From NCBI GenBank assembly GCA_012103255.1, contig WLXD01000006.1:248001-312000 (forward strand): a DNA stretch of 64,000 nt, given 5' to 3'. This DNA comes from Acidobacteriota bacterium (GTDB lineage: Bacteria; Acidobacteriota; UBA890; WLXD01). The notes below the pieces were generated by a model. The model worked only from the letters and a program-made list of their open reading frames with translations, had not been told where the DNA came from and searched no databases. A program made the position numbers and the translations under genes. Positions 8,607 to 17,656 of this stretch are shown one piece after another (within the stretch, counting starts at the first letter, position 1; each line of letters starts with the position of its first letter).

Positions 8607-9308
8607 ATGCTACCATCCGACCCCATGCAGGATACTGAGACTCGACTACACCAGGTACGCGAGCGTATCGCCTCCGCAGCACAGGAAGCCGGTCGCAGTC
8701 CCGGCTCCGTGACTCTCCTGGCGGTCACCAAGACTCGTCCGGCGTCGGTCGTTCAGGCGGGAGTCGACGCTGGCATGCTGGACCTGGGCGAAAACCGCGT
8801 GCAGGAGGCCCGCCAAAAGATCCCCGAGATCGAGGGCAACCCGCGCTGGCATCTGATCGGGTCGCTGCAAAGCAAGAAAACGACCTGGGCCGCTCAGCTG
8901 TTTGACGTCATTCACTCCGTCGATCGCCCGAAGCTCGCTCGGCGGCTCGACGACGCGGCAAGAGGAAATGACCGCAGACTCGATGTCTACGTGCAGGTGG
9001 ACTTCGTGCGCTCGGAACTCAGCGAGCCTGAGGTCCTCAAGCAGGCTCGGGACACGGCCGAGTTCGTAGCCGAATCTGGCCACCTGAACCTCGTCGGTTT
9101 GATGACTCTTCCCCCATACGACGCCGATCCGGAAGCCGCACGCCCATGGTTTCGCCGCCTCGTTGCGTTGCAGCAAGGATTGGCCGCAGCGGGCATCGAG
9201 GCGCCGGGGCTCTCCATGGGCATGAGCAACGACTTTGAAGTCGCCATCCAGGAAGGGTCCACAATCGTGCGAATCGGCACGAGTCTGTTCGGGCCGCGCA
9301 CGGCGTGA
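8607..9308 (+). CDS. yggS: YggS-family pyridoxal phosphate homeostasis protein
   Basis: PLP-binding TIM-barrel protein of the YggS/PROSC family, involved in PLP and amino-acid homeostasis without known catalytic turnover. The PLP lysine is in TLLAVTKTRP, followed by LGENRVQEA, WHLIGSLQSKK, and the phosphate-binding GMSNDFEVAIQEGSTIVRIGTSLFG at the C-terminus. The ATG at 8607 has GAAGGGG four bases upstream; a second in-frame ATG at 8625 (MQDTETRL) would give an equally sensible protein of 227 residues. It is followed by yggT, the common yggS-yggT arrangement. Confidence 0.92.
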   Translation: MLPSDPMQDTETRLHQVRERIASAAQEAGRSPGSVTLLAVTKTRPASVVQAGVDAGMLDLGENRVQEARQKIPEIEGNPRWHLIGSLQSKKTTWAAQLFDVIHSVDRPKLARRLDDAARGNDRRLDVYVQVDFVRSELSEPEVLKQARDTAEFVAESGHLNLVGLMTLPPYDADPEAARPWFRRLVALQQGLAAAGIEAPGLSMGMSNDFEVAIQEGSTIVRIGTSLFGPRTA

Positions 9309-9342
9309 AGCCACCAACCATTGCCTGTGAGAAAGTAGACGG

Positions 9343-9636
9343 ATGTTCGTTCTGGCGAATCTGATAGGGACCCTGGCCACGATCCTGGATATGGCCCTCG
9401 GTCTGTACACGATCCTGATCTTCGGCCGGGTGATCCTCTCGTGGATCAGCGCGGACCCATACAACCCGATCGTGCAGATCCTCTACCAGACCACCGAGCC
9501 GGTCCTGCGCCCGATTCGGCAACGGGTCGGAATCGTCAGCGGGATGGACCTGTCGCCGATGATCCTGCTGGTGCTCATCGTGTTCCTACGAGGATTCCTG
9601 GTGCGATCGCTGCTCGACCTCGCGGCGCGGATGTAG
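9343..9636 (+). CDS. yggT: YggT-family integral membrane protein
   Basis: A 97-residue protein with two hydrophobic segments (about 5-35 and 66-90) framing the family signature VILSWISADPYNPIVQILYQTTEPVL and PIRQRV. YggT proteins are small inner-membrane proteins often encoded after yggS. Proposed roles in osmotic or cell-shape adaptation are not firmly established. It lies 34 bases after yggS, so they are probably cotranscribed, and it converges on the DUF4845-like gene. Confidence 0.88.
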   Translation: MFVLANLIGTLATILDMALGLYTILIFGRVILSWISADPYNPIVQILYQTTEPVLRPIRQRVGIVSGMDLSPMILLVLIVFLRGFLVRSLLDLAARM

Positions 9637-9645
9637 CCCGACGGG

Positions 9646-10050
9646 TCAGAACGACGGGCCCTCGTGGTCCGCAACGAAAGTCCACTCGTAGGTGAAATCG
9701 AACGGCAGCTCGATCGGCGTTTTCCACGCCGCCTGTATTCGGATCCGATTCGTGCGGCGGGTGATCCGAACGTTGCCGCGAGTAATCGGCAACCCGAGCT
9801 CGTCGGCCTTGCCCATCAGATTGCGCATGATTTCTTCGTTGCCGATCTGCCGACGCCGCGCGCCCGCGAAGACGACTTGCTCTCTTACGGTGTCGTCGAA
9901 CTGGTAGGCCGCTGCGCGGACCGGAATGAACTTCATTCCGATGTACACGGCAGCAACCACGACCAGCAGCGAAATCAGTGACCCGATCTTGGCCTTACCG
10001 TCCGCTCGACCGGCCCACCCCAGCGGATACCTATTTCGCGTTGTCGACAT
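9646..10050 (-). CDS. DUF4845-like small membrane protein encoded next to lepB
   Basis: A 134-residue protein with one hydrophobic helix near residues 23-41 (IGSLISLLVVVAAVYIGMKFIP), followed by a soluble domain with FDDTVREQVVFAGA and RITRRTNRIRIQAAWKTPIEL. This layout resembles DUF4845 proteins, which often lie directly after lepB. The start at 10050 is chosen over the longer reading because GGAGGT lies four bases upstream and the gene then begins after the lepB stop. No function is known; a role in export or envelope assembly is only suggested by context. Confidence 0.6.
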   Translation of the reverse strand: MSTTRNRYPLGWAGRADGKAKIGSLISLLVVVAAVYIGMKFIPVRAAAYQFDDTVREQVVFAGARRRQIGNEEIMRNLMGKADELGLPITRGNVRITRRTNRIRIQAAWKTPIELPFDFTYEWTFVADHEGPSF

Positions 10051-10073
10051 TGGCACCTCCGGTTCCGCTCTCT

Positions 10074-10724
10074 TCATCGGATCATCGTGAACGTGCGCGC
10101 CCAACGCGTCTCGGTGACGTAGCTGGGCAATGAACGGGCGAACTCCACCAACTGATCCCGCGCCGAGGCGCCATACGGGATGTAGCCTGGCACGTCGTAC
10201 GACCAGTACACCATCACGGCACGCCCTTTGATCATGTGCGCCGGCACGGTGCCCCAGTAGCGGGAATCGCGGCTGTTGTCTCGGTTGTCGCCCATGCAGA
10301 AGTAGTGACCTTCGGGCACGAGGAACGGGCCGTAGTCGCGGCGACTTCCGTAGCCTCGCGAGTAATGTGCATAGGGCTCGTCGACGATCTCGTCATTCAC
10401 GATAACTACGCCGTCGATGATCTCGATCTTGTCTCCACCCACGGCAACGACTCGCTTGATGAAGTCCTCGTCCGGCTCCTCGGGCGCGCGGAACACGACG
10501 ATGTCACCACGCTCGATCGGCCGAACTGGAAGAACCCAACTACTCTCGCCGCCGGCGCCATAGAGAAACTTGTTGACCACGATGTGGTCGCCGACGAGCA
10601 GGTTGGGCTCCATCGATCCGGTCGGAATCTTGAAGGCCTGGAATACGAACGTGCGGATAAACAGAGCGAGGATTGCCGCGATTACGATCGACTCGAAGTA
10701 TTCGCGGAACGTTGATTTCTGCAT
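10074..10724 (-). CDS. lepB: Signal peptidase I
   Basis: Inner-membrane serine protease that removes signal peptides of exported proteins. One transmembrane helix (about residues 11-28) precedes the catalytic Ser37 in PTGSMEPNLLVGD. The general base is Lys90 in DFIKRVVAVGGDKIE. The C-terminal box GDNRDNSRDSRYWG is intact. At 216 residues with a single anchor it resembles the short form of the family. It is followed 23 bases later by the DUF4845-like gene. Confidence 0.95.
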   Translation of the reverse strand: MQKSTFREYFESIVIAAILALFIRTFVFQAFKIPTGSMEPNLLVGDHIVVNKFLYGAGGESSWVLPVRPIERGDIVVFRAPEEPDEDFIKRVVAVGGDKIEIIDGVVIVNDEIVDEPYAHYSRGYGSRRDYGPFLVPEGHYFCMGDNRDNSRDSRYWGTVPAHMIKGRAVMVYWSYDVPGYIPYGASARDQLVEFARSLPSYVTETRWARTFTMIR

Positions 10725-10874
10725 GATGCTCTGCCCTCGCGGAGGCGACGTCAGCCAGCCGCCGGCGAGGTCATCGCTGGCGAGGCCAAGGTGCCCGGAT
10801 GCGTCAAAGCAGTGTACCAGCGTGTGTTCCGCACCCCGGCGCAGTCGCAGCCAATCCTGGCCGCATCCGACGGA

Positions 10875-11891
10875 TCAGCTGCCCAGAGGCCAGGTGGCAC
10901 GCGCGGCCAGATCAAGCGGATCGCGGTCACCTGCTGCCAGTCGTCGATATCCGGCTCCGGCGATCATCGCGCCGTTGTCGGTTGCCAGCCGAGGCGGCGA
11001 AACATAAAGCGGCATGTTCCGCCGCGACGCGAGCGACTCGAATCTTGCGCGCAGGCTGCGGTTCGCGGCCACGCCGCCACACAGCACTAATCCTCGGCTT
11101 GTGAAGCGATTGAGTGCGCGTTCGGTGGTCGCGGCGAGCATGTCAATTACCGCCGCCTGAAACGATGCCACCAGATCGAGGATCCGCTGATTCGCGGGGT
11201 CACCCGGCTCGATCGATGCCTCGATGGCGGCGCGGCGCACCGCCGACTTCAATCCGGAAAATGTGAAATCGAGGCCCAGATCCGAACGCGGCAAATCCCA
11301 TGCCTGCGGATCGCCGTTCACGGCAAGCTCGTCGATCACCGGGCCGCCCGGATAGCCGAGTTCGAGCAGCTTGGAGACCTTGTCGTATGCCTCGCCAGCT
11401 GCGTCGTCGCGAGTCTTCCCTACGGGTAGGAATCCCGCGTTGCCGGTGACGCGATAGAGGGCCGTGTGCCCGCCCGAGACCACCAGCGCCATGAGCGGGT
11501 ACGCAATAGGACGCGCTTCGCCAATTGCCGGCATCAGCGCGCCATGCACGTGCGCGGCGAGATGATGCACGCCGACATACGGCAGACCCCGCGCTTCTGC
11601 GACGCCACGGCCGAAGCACCAGCCAGCCAGAAGAGCACCGATCAGGCCGGGGCCTCGCGTCACAGCGATGCCATCAAGATCCGATAGATCCAGCCCAGCG
11701 TCGCCGAGGGCCGCCTCAAGCAGTGCCGGAAGAACCTCCACGTGCTTGCGGGCCGCGATCTCCGGGACAACGCCTCCGAATCGGGCGTGGTCCTCCTGAC
11801 TGGCGACCAGATTCACGAGAATCTCGTGACCGTCACGTACGACAGCCACCCCGGTGTCGTCACAGGACGTTTCTATGCCAAGCACGTTCAC
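10875..11891 (-). CDS. tsaD: tRNA N6-adenosine threonylcarbamoyltransferase
   Basis: Transfers threonylcarbamoyl to A37 of ANN-decoding tRNAs, working with TsaB, TsaE and the TsaC/TsaC2 product. The ASKHA fold is shown by VLGIETSCDDTGVAVV at the N-terminus, the metal ligands in VHHLAAHVHGAL, VVSGGHTALY, DDAAGEAYDKV, LCGGVAANRSLR and DNGAMIAGAGY. The GTG at 11891 overlaps the mtnA stop as GTGA and gives the usual N-terminus VNVLGIETSCD at 338 residues; an ATG at 11912 adds seven residues and lies inside mtnA. It is translationally coupled to mtnA. Confidence 0.95.
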   Translation of the reverse strand: MNVLGIETSCDDTGVAVVRDGHEILVNLVASQEDHARFGGVVPEIAARKHVEVLPALLEAALGDAGLDLSDLDGIAVTRGPGLIGALLAGWCFGRGVAEARGLPYVGVHHLAAHVHGALMPAIGEARPIAYPLMALVVSGGHTALYRVTGNAGFLPVGKTRDDAAGEAYDKVSKLLELGYPGGPVIDELAVNGDPQAWDLPRSDLGLDFTFSGLKSAVRRAAIEASIEPGDPANQRILDLVASFQAAVIDMLAATTERALNRFTSRGLVLCGGVAANRSLRARFESLASRRNMPLYVSPPRLATDNGAMIAGAGYRRLAAGDRDPLDLAARATWPLGS

Positions 11892-12934
11892 GGCAGAGCC
11901 GCCGCTTCGCAATGTGCTCGCAGGGACTCCGTATATGGCGCGCGGGCCACACCCTGCTCGGTGATGATGGCGTCGACAAGCCGCGCGGGGGTCACGTCGA
12001 AGGCTGGGTAGGCGGCCGAGATGCCGACCGGGGCGATGCGCTGGCCGCCGATCACCACAACCTCATCTCCGTCTCGTTCCTCGATGGGAATCTCCGTGCC
12101 GTTCGCGACCCCGAGATCGATCGTGCTCGTCGGCGCCGCCACGTAGAACGGGATGCCGTGTTCGCGGGCCAGAACCGCCACCATGTAGGTTCCTATTTTG
12201 TTGGCGACATCACCGTTGGCGGCGATCCGATCGGACCCAACGACGACTGCGTCTACTGCGCCCGTCTGCATCATGTACCCGGACATGTTGTCCGCGATCA
12301 CGGTGCACGGAATGTCGTCGCGCTGAAGTTCCCACGCGGTGAGCCGCGCTCCCTGCAAGTAGGGACGCGTCTCGTCCGCGAGCACCTGGATCTTCTTGCC
12401 CAGCTCAACGGCTGCTCGGACAACACCCAGGGCCGTCCCGTACCCCGCGGTGGCAAGAGCACCGGCGTTGCAATGAGTCAAAACGGTGGCCTGGTCGCCC
12501 AGCAACGCCGCTCCGTGCCGACCCATCGTGCGATTTGCATCGAGGTCAGCAACCTGGATCCGTTCGGACTCGGCCAGGAGCGCCGCGAGTACCTCGTCAA
12601 CCGCCGCGGCTGGCATCTTGCCGACGATCTGCTGCAGCCGATCAACTGCCCACGCGAGATTGATCGCTGTAGGCCGCGCCTCGCACATGGCAGCGCAAAG
12701 CTCCGCGAAGCCGGTATCGAACTCTGGCCGGGTCTTCGGCAGCTGGCGAGCTCCGAGAACGAGTCCATACGCAGCGGTGACGCCGATGGCGGGAGCCCCG
12801 CGCACCACCAGATCGCGGATCGCCACAATCGCGTCTTCAGTCGAACGCAACTCCAGCCACTCTTCACGTTCAGGGAGAAGACGCTGATCAAGAAGGAGGA
12901 GCGTGTCGGCGGTGAAACGGATCGGCTCGATCAT
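11888..12934 (-). CDS. mtnA: Methylthioribose-1-phosphate isomerase
   Basis: Converts 5-methylthioribose 1-phosphate to 5-methylthioribulose 1-phosphate in methionine salvage. Signatures include VVRGAPAIGVTAAYG, LTHCNAGALATAGYGTALGV with the catalytic Cys, and DETRPYLQGARLTAWEL. GSDRIAANGDVANKIGTY supplies the catalytic Asp. The start at 12934 has AGGAG five bases upstream and gives 348 residues, normal for the family; upstream codons belong to the divergent promoter region. No other methionine-salvage gene is in the window. Confidence 0.94.
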   Translation of the reverse strand: MIEPIRFTADTLLLLDQRLLPEREEWLELRSTEDAIVAIRDLVVRGAPAIGVTAAYGLVLGARQLPKTRPEFDTGFAELCAAMCEARPTAINLAWAVDRLQQIVGKMPAAAVDEVLAALLAESERIQVADLDANRTMGRHGAALLGDQATVLTHCNAGALATAGYGTALGVVRAAVELGKKIQVLADETRPYLQGARLTAWELQRDDIPCTVIADNMSGYMMQTGAVDAVVVGSDRIAANGDVANKIGTYMVAVLAREHGIPFYVAAPTSTIDLGVANGTEIPIEERDGDEVVVIGGQRIAPVGISAAYPAFDVTPARLVDAIITEQGVARAPYTESLRAHCEAAALP

Positions 12935-12963
12935 CTTGCTCCTGCGTGTCGCGGACCGGTTGG

Positions 12964-12993
12964 TTGACGCAATTCTCGAAGGCTCTGTACGAT
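12964..12993 (+). promoter_or_regulatory. Candidate sigma-70-type promoter of accD-folC
   Basis: TTGACG (12964-12969) and TACGAT (12988-12993) are 18 bases apart in the 127-base gap between divergent mtnA and accD. Transcription would start near 13000, about 60 bases before the accD ATG. Confidence 0.5.
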
Positions 12994-13061
12994 CTGGGGG
13001 ATGCGCCCCGGGCACTGAACCCCGCGCGGCACCACTTCCCGCCTCCTACCCTATCTCTGGC

Positions 13062-13955
13062 ATGGCCTGGTTCCGTAAGCAACGCAGCTCAAAACGCCCC
13101 GTTGGCGATCGCGAACTCGATACCGCCGGCAAGTGGACGAAGTGCAACCACTGTCGCGAGATCGTGTACCGCACCGAGATTCTCGACAATGCGAGCGTCT
13201 GCCCGAAGTGCGATTACCACTTTCGCATATCGTCCCTGGATCGACTAACGGCGCTGTGCGACGACGGCGAATGGACCGAATTCAGCAGCGAGCTGGGGCC
13301 CGTCGACAGCCTGCAGTTCCGTGACCAGAAACGCTATACGGAGCGCATCGAGCAGTATCAGGAACGCACCGGCATGAAGGACGCGGTGGTCTGCGCCGAG
13401 GCCTCTCTGGGCGCGATCCCGGTCGTGTTCGCGGTGATGGAATATTCGTTCATGGGCGGTTCCATGGGATCCGTGGTGGGAGAGAAGATCGCGCTGGCGG
13501 CGGAGCGCGCTGCGGCAACTCGCCGTCCGTTGATCGTGATCTCCTGCTCCGGCGGCGCGCGCATGCAGGAAGGTGCCCAGTCTTTGATGCAAATGGCGAA
13601 GATCTCGGCAGCTCTCGCCAAGCTTCGCGAAGCGGGAATCCCATTCATCTCCGTGTTGACCGATCCGACGACCGGTGGCGTCACGGCGTCGTACGCGATG
13701 CTTGGCGACATCAACCTGGCCGAGCCTGGAGCTCTCATCGGGTTCGCCGGCCCTCGCGTGATCGAACAGACCATCCGCGAAAAACTGCCCGAAGGTTTCC
13801 AACGCAGTGAGTTTCTGCTGGAGCACGGCATGTTGGATATGGTCGTGCCGCGAACCGAGATGAAACCCACGCTCGCCAAGGTACTCCGGCACCTAACCGG
13901 CGCGACGAAGTCTGCTCCGTCCGACGCTGTCGCCGCCGAGCAGGCGATCTCCTGA
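13062..13955 (+). CDS. accD: Acetyl-CoA carboxylase carboxyltransferase subunit beta
   Basis: Beta half of the carboxyltransferase that moves carboxyl from biotin to acetyl-CoA to make malonyl-CoA for fatty acid synthesis. The N-terminal zinc ribbon has Cys28, Cys31, Cys47 and Cys50. The crotonase-like core shows MGGSMGSVVGEKI, SCSGGARMQEGAQSLMQMAKI and TDPTTGGVTASYAMLGDI, ending with FAGPRVIEQTIREKLPEGFQ. The start at 13062 is the natural AccD N-terminus (MAWFRK); the longer upstream reading runs into the promoter. Length is 297 residues. It is followed by folC, as in many proteobacteria. Confidence 0.96.
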   Translation: MAWFRKQRSSKRPVGDRELDTAGKWTKCNHCREIVYRTEILDNASVCPKCDYHFRISSLDRLTALCDDGEWTEFSSELGPVDSLQFRDQKRYTERIEQYQERTGMKDAVVCAEASLGAIPVVFAVMEYSFMGGSMGSVVGEKIALAAERAAATRRPLIVISCSGGARMQEGAQSLMQMAKISAALAKLREAGIPFISVLTDPTTGGVTASYAMLGDINLAEPGALIGFAGPRVIEQTIREKLPEGFQRSEFLLEHGMLDMVVPRTEMKPTLAKVLRHLTGATKSAPSDAVAAEQAIS

Positions 13956-13974
13956 TCAACGGGGAGCGTTCCGG

Positions 13975-15270
13975 GTGAACAGTCCCGCCCCGCGCGAACG
14001 ACTGCTTCAGCTCGGCCCTGAAACACCGCGCCCCGGTCTCACCCGGATCCGCGCGCTCCTCGAGCAACTCGGCAAGCCGCAGCTCGCCTACCCCACGGCG
14101 ATCGTTGCGGGAACGAATGGCAAAGGCTCGACGGCAGCAATGATCGCCGCCATCGCGCGCGCCGCCGGACTGCGGGTCGGTGCCTACACCTCGCCGCACC
14201 TCGCACGGCTGGAAGAGCGATTCAGCATCGACGGCCATCCGATCTCTAGCACCGGCCTGGAATCACACCTCGACGCCGTGCTGACTACGGCAGACGTGAT
14301 GGTCGATAGCGGTTTGCTGCACGAGCACCCGAGCTACTTCGAAACACTCACGGCTGTGGCGTTCCGATACTTCGCCGAGGCCCGGGCGGATGTCGTGGTG
14401 CTGGAAGTCGGTCTCGGCGGCCGGCTCGACGCCACCAACGTGACGGCTCCCAGAGTCGCAGTGATCACGCCAATTTCGCTGGACCATACCGACTGGCTCG
14501 GCGACGACATCCGGAAGATAGCCGAAGAGAAGTTCGCTGTAGTGCCGTCCGGTGGTGTTGCCGTGATCGCGCCACAGCGCCCGGACGTGATGGAGACGCT
14601 ACGCGCACGGGCGACCGAAAGGGCGATCACGCTGATCGACAGCACGCTCTACCAGTTGCATGAACGCGACGGCGGCAGTGTCGACCTGCTTGGCCGCGTG
14701 CGGAACTACGGTGGCCTCGAGATCGGATTGGCGGGGCGTCATCAACTCGATAACGCCCGCTGCGCGGTGCTGGCAACCGAGGCTCTGGACCGACGTCGGC
14801 TGCGCATCGGATCGGATGCTGTCTGGGCAGGGCTCCGCAGCGTCAGCGTGCCAGGCCGATGCGAGTGGATTGACGGCAATCCGCCGGTGCTACTCGATGG
14901 CGCCCACAACCCCGGAGCGGCCGAGGTTCTGGCCGAGCACCTGGTGCACCTCAAAGAGGATGGGCGCTTCCGGCGACTGCACCTGATCGCCGGAATACTG
15001 GCAGACAAGGACACTGGCGCGGTTGCCGAACGACTGTTCCCGCTCGCGGACACGATCACGACAACGCCCGTGCCATCGGGTCGCAGCGCGGATCCGGACG
15101 AGTTCGCGGCGTTGGCGCCCCGCGAAGGCCAGCCACGCAAAGCCGTAGCTACGCCCGAGGCCGCACTGGCGACGGCCTACGAGTGCGCCGAACAGGGCGA
15201 TCTGATCTGCATCACAGGGTCGCTCTACCTGCTCGGGCACCTCCGACCCATCATTCAACCCGACTCCTAG
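13975..15270 (+). CDS. folC: Folylpolyglutamate synthase / dihydrofolate synthase
   Basis: Adds glutamate to dihydropteroate and to folates (bifunctional FolC family, Mur-ligase fold). The P-loop is in IVAGTNGKGSTAAMIAAI (about residue 43), followed by YTSPHLARLEERFSI, the magnesium-binding VLEVGLGGRLDATN, ISLDHTDWLG and VLLDGAHNPGAAEVL. The GTG at 13975 is preceded by GGGGAG with nine bases between. Length of 431 residues is normal. Probably cotranscribed with accD, 19 bases upstream. Confidence 0.94.
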   Translation: MNSPAPRERLLQLGPETPRPGLTRIRALLEQLGKPQLAYPTAIVAGTNGKGSTAAMIAAIARAAGLRVGAYTSPHLARLEERFSIDGHPISSTGLESHLDAVLTTADVMVDSGLLHEHPSYFETLTAVAFRYFAEARADVVVLEVGLGGRLDATNVTAPRVAVITPISLDHTDWLGDDIRKIAEEKFAVVPSGGVAVIAPQRPDVMETLRARATERAITLIDSTLYQLHERDGGSVDLLGRVRNYGGLEIGLAGRHQLDNARCAVLATEALDRRRLRIGSDAVWAGLRSVSVPGRCEWIDGNPPVLLDGAHNPGAAEVLAEHLVHLKEDGRFRRLHLIAGILADKDTGAVAERLFPLADTITTTPVPSGRSADPDEFAALAPREGQPRKAVATPEAALATAYECAEQGDLICITGSLYLLGHLRPIIQPDS

Positions 15271-15309
15271 ATCCGGGGGCGCTGCATCCGGACCCCCATA
15301 AGCCGTACA

Positions 15310-17646
15310 ATGGGCCCGATCTCGCGAGCGGGGGGCTCCGAGTTCAGCATCTGGCCTCCTCCCGATGGACGTTCGGGCACGGTATTGCGCAACACGACCC
15401 GTCGCATCGCAGGCTTTCGTATCGCACTGGCGCTCGCAGTGACAGCGCCGGGGGCGCTCCTGGTGTCCGCGCCGGCACGCGGCCAGGAAGTGGATCGGGC
15501 AGCAGTCACGTCGCTCGCCGACGAGCTGGAGATCGCCTACGACTCGATTCGGATCGAGGGCACCGTGTGGCGCATGGTCGGCGACGTCGATATCTCACAT
15601 GCCGGTCGGGGACTTCGTCTACTCGCCGACGAGATCAGCGTCGACATGGAAGCCGGGACGTTCGAAGCTACGGGCAACGTCTCGTTCGAGCAAGGCGGCC
15701 TTCTCCTGAACGGCTCCTGGATGTCGGGCGACATCGATGACGGCACGGTCGAGATGCACGACGCGATCGGGGTGGCGCCCGGCCCGTTCTACGTTCGAGC
15801 CAATGTTCTGCGGCAACTCGAACCGGGCAAGTTCAAGGCCGAGGGGGGTGTCATCACGGCGTGCAACCAGACCAACGCGATCTGGGAGTTCCGCTCCGGC
15901 AACATGACCTTCGAGCCGGACAGCTACGTGAAGATGTCCTGGCCGCACATCCGGGTGAAGGGCGTGCCCGTCTTCGGGCTACCGTGGGTCTACTGGCCCC
16001 TAACAGGCTCGGGACGCAAGACCGGATTCATGATCCCGGCGATCGGCAGTTCCTCGCGCAAGGGATTCATGCTCTCCCAGACTTTCTTCTGGGCCATCAA
16101 CCGATCCGCCGATCTGACCCTGAGCTACGAACACTTCGCCCAGGCCGGCAGCGGGTTCGCCGGCATGTTCCGCCACACGCTCACCGACACCGCCAGCGGG
16201 TTCGTCCGGGGCTACTACTTCCCGGGTCGAGATCGCACACCGGAAGAAATCGCGGCTGGGAAGGAATCCTTCGAAGGCGGCTTTTCGCTGTCCGGCGAGC
16301 ATATCCAGACGTTCGGCGGCGGCTTCGTGCTGCGCCTCGGTGCTGACTTCATCAGCAGCACCCAGTTCGCCCGCGACTTCCAGGACGACGTCAACCGCTT
16401 CCTGCAGCGCAGTTCGTATATCAACGGCGAGATCACGAACAGCTGGGGCCCGAGCACGGTTTCCGTTGTGGCAAACAGCACCGAGCGGTTCAACTCCGAT
16501 ACGAACTCTACGGTTGGCCGCAAGCTCCCGATGGTCCGCTACAGCCTGCGAAGCACCCAGGCGGCCGGCCCCGTCTACGTTTCCATGCAGTCGTCTGCGG
16601 CCAGGCTGCAAAAACTGCAGCGCTTCGAGGCGGACGGCGCTCCCGCTGAGACCGGCGGGTCGTACTCGCGACTCGATGCCTTCCCTGAAGTCTCGGTACA
16701 GCTAACCCAGATCCCCTGGCTCACCTTCAATCCGTTCTTCCGCTGGCGGTCCACGTGGTGGAGCCACCGCTCACCGTCGTCGGACGAGGGCTTCCGGAAC
16801 CAGTCGGTGTTCCGGAACTTCTACGAGACCGGCGTGGAAGTCGTCGGTCCATCGATCTTCAAGATCTTCGAGAATCCGGGCAGCGAGTACTCGCCCCGAT
16901 TCAAACACCTGATCCAGCCACGGCTCACGTACACCCGTGTGCGCCAACTCGACTTTGACGGCAGCAACCGAATCATCCGCTTTGACGAGATCGACTCGGG
17001 CGGCACGGATCGACAGTCGCTCACAGCCGAGATCACGACCCGGCTCTTCGGCAAGCGGTATCCCGACCGCGATGCGGAAGAACGCATGGTTGCTCAGATC
17101 GCCGAGTTCACGGTTGGTCGCGACTACGATCTGGATCCCGGGCTGCCAAGCTTCGAAGAAGCCGGTGCGCCGCGGATTCGAGTGCCGTGGTTTGTGAGCA
17201 CACGGATCACGCCGACCGACCGTTTCCAGCTGGATGGCAGCATCCGGTTCACACCGGACTTCACCCCGGGCAGCTTCCGCCTCAGCGCGACCGCGCGGTC
17301 GGACATCAGCGGATTCAGCTTCACGTGGTTCCGCGGCGTGCGCGACTCCCTGGACCCCGATGACTTCACGCTCGTGCTCGTGGAAACCACCAACAATACG
17401 CTCACCGCTCGTGCCAACACCGATATCTTCGGTCGCACGCTGAGCATCGGCGGTCAAGCCTCGATGGACCTCTTCCAGAACACGATCCGCAGCATGCAAG
17501 CGGAGCTGACCTGGAACCTGCAGTGCTGCTCGATCGGTCTCGACGTTCGCCGTCTGAACTTCACTGACCGGGCGGAAACGCAGTTTTCGCTCGTGCTCAA
17601 CCTCGCGCAAGTGGGTTCCCTCGGCTTCGACAACAATCGACGCTGA
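15310..17646 (+). CDS. lptD: LPS-assembly outer membrane protein LptD
   Basis: Outer-membrane beta-barrel that with LptE inserts lipopolysaccharide into the outer leaflet. A signal peptide ends near residue 59 (LLVSAPARGQ). The OstA/LptA-like jellyroll covers about 65-160 (EIAYDSIRIEGTVWRMVGDVD). The barrel domain starts with MTFEPDSYVKMSWPHIRVKG and FGLPWVYWPLTG. Cys185 (ITACNQ) and the adjacent pair Cys739-Cys740 (LQCCSIG) match the disulfide cysteines of proteobacterial LptD. The ATG at 15310 gives an over-long signal-peptide n-region; the in-frame TTG at 15385 would give a more normal one. Length is 778 residues. No surA or lptE is adjacent. Confidence 0.9.
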   Translation: MGPISRAGGSEFSIWPPPDGRSGTVLRNTTRRIAGFRIALALAVTAPGALLVSAPARGQEVDRAAVTSLADELEIAYDSIRIEGTVWRMVGDVDISHAGRGLRLLADEISVDMEAGTFEATGNVSFEQGGLLLNGSWMSGDIDDGTVEMHDAIGVAPGPFYVRANVLRQLEPGKFKAEGGVITACNQTNAIWEFRSGNMTFEPDSYVKMSWPHIRVKGVPVFGLPWVYWPLTGSGRKTGFMIPAIGSSSRKGFMLSQTFFWAINRSADLTLSYEHFAQAGSGFAGMFRHTLTDTASGFVRGYYFPGRDRTPEEIAAGKESFEGGFSLSGEHIQTFGGGFVLRLGADFISSTQFARDFQDDVNRFLQRSSYINGEITNSWGPSTVSVVANSTERFNSDTNSTVGRKLPMVRYSLRSTQAAGPVYVSMQSSAARLQKLQRFEADGAPAETGGSYSRLDAFPEVSVQLTQIPWLTFNPFFRWRSTWWSHRSPSSDEGFRNQSVFRNFYETGVEVVGPSIFKIFENPGSEYSPRFKHLIQPRLTYTRVRQLDFDGSNRIIRFDEIDSGGTDRQSLTAEITTRLFGKRYPDRDAEERMVAQIAEFTVGRDYDLDPGLPSFEEAGAPRIRVPWFVSTRITPTDRFQLDGSIRFTPDFTPGSFRLSATARSDISGFSFTWFRGVRDSLDPDDFTLVLVETTNNTLTARANTDIFGRTLSIGGQASMDLFQNTIRSMQAELTWNLQCCSIGLDVRRLNFTDRAETQFSLVLNLAQVGSLGFDNNRR

Positions 17647-17656
17647 TCGGCCGCCT

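Noticed and set aside
10725-10874. tRNA or small RNA gene in the lepB-tsaD gap
   Set aside because: No cloverleaf, CCA end or T-arm sequence on either strand; only a weak extended -10 (TGGTACACT) on the minus strand.
11525-12967. 480-codon plus-strand ORF opposite mtnA/tsaD
   Set aside because: Antisense shadow; low-complexity Arg/His-rich translation across two confirmed genes.
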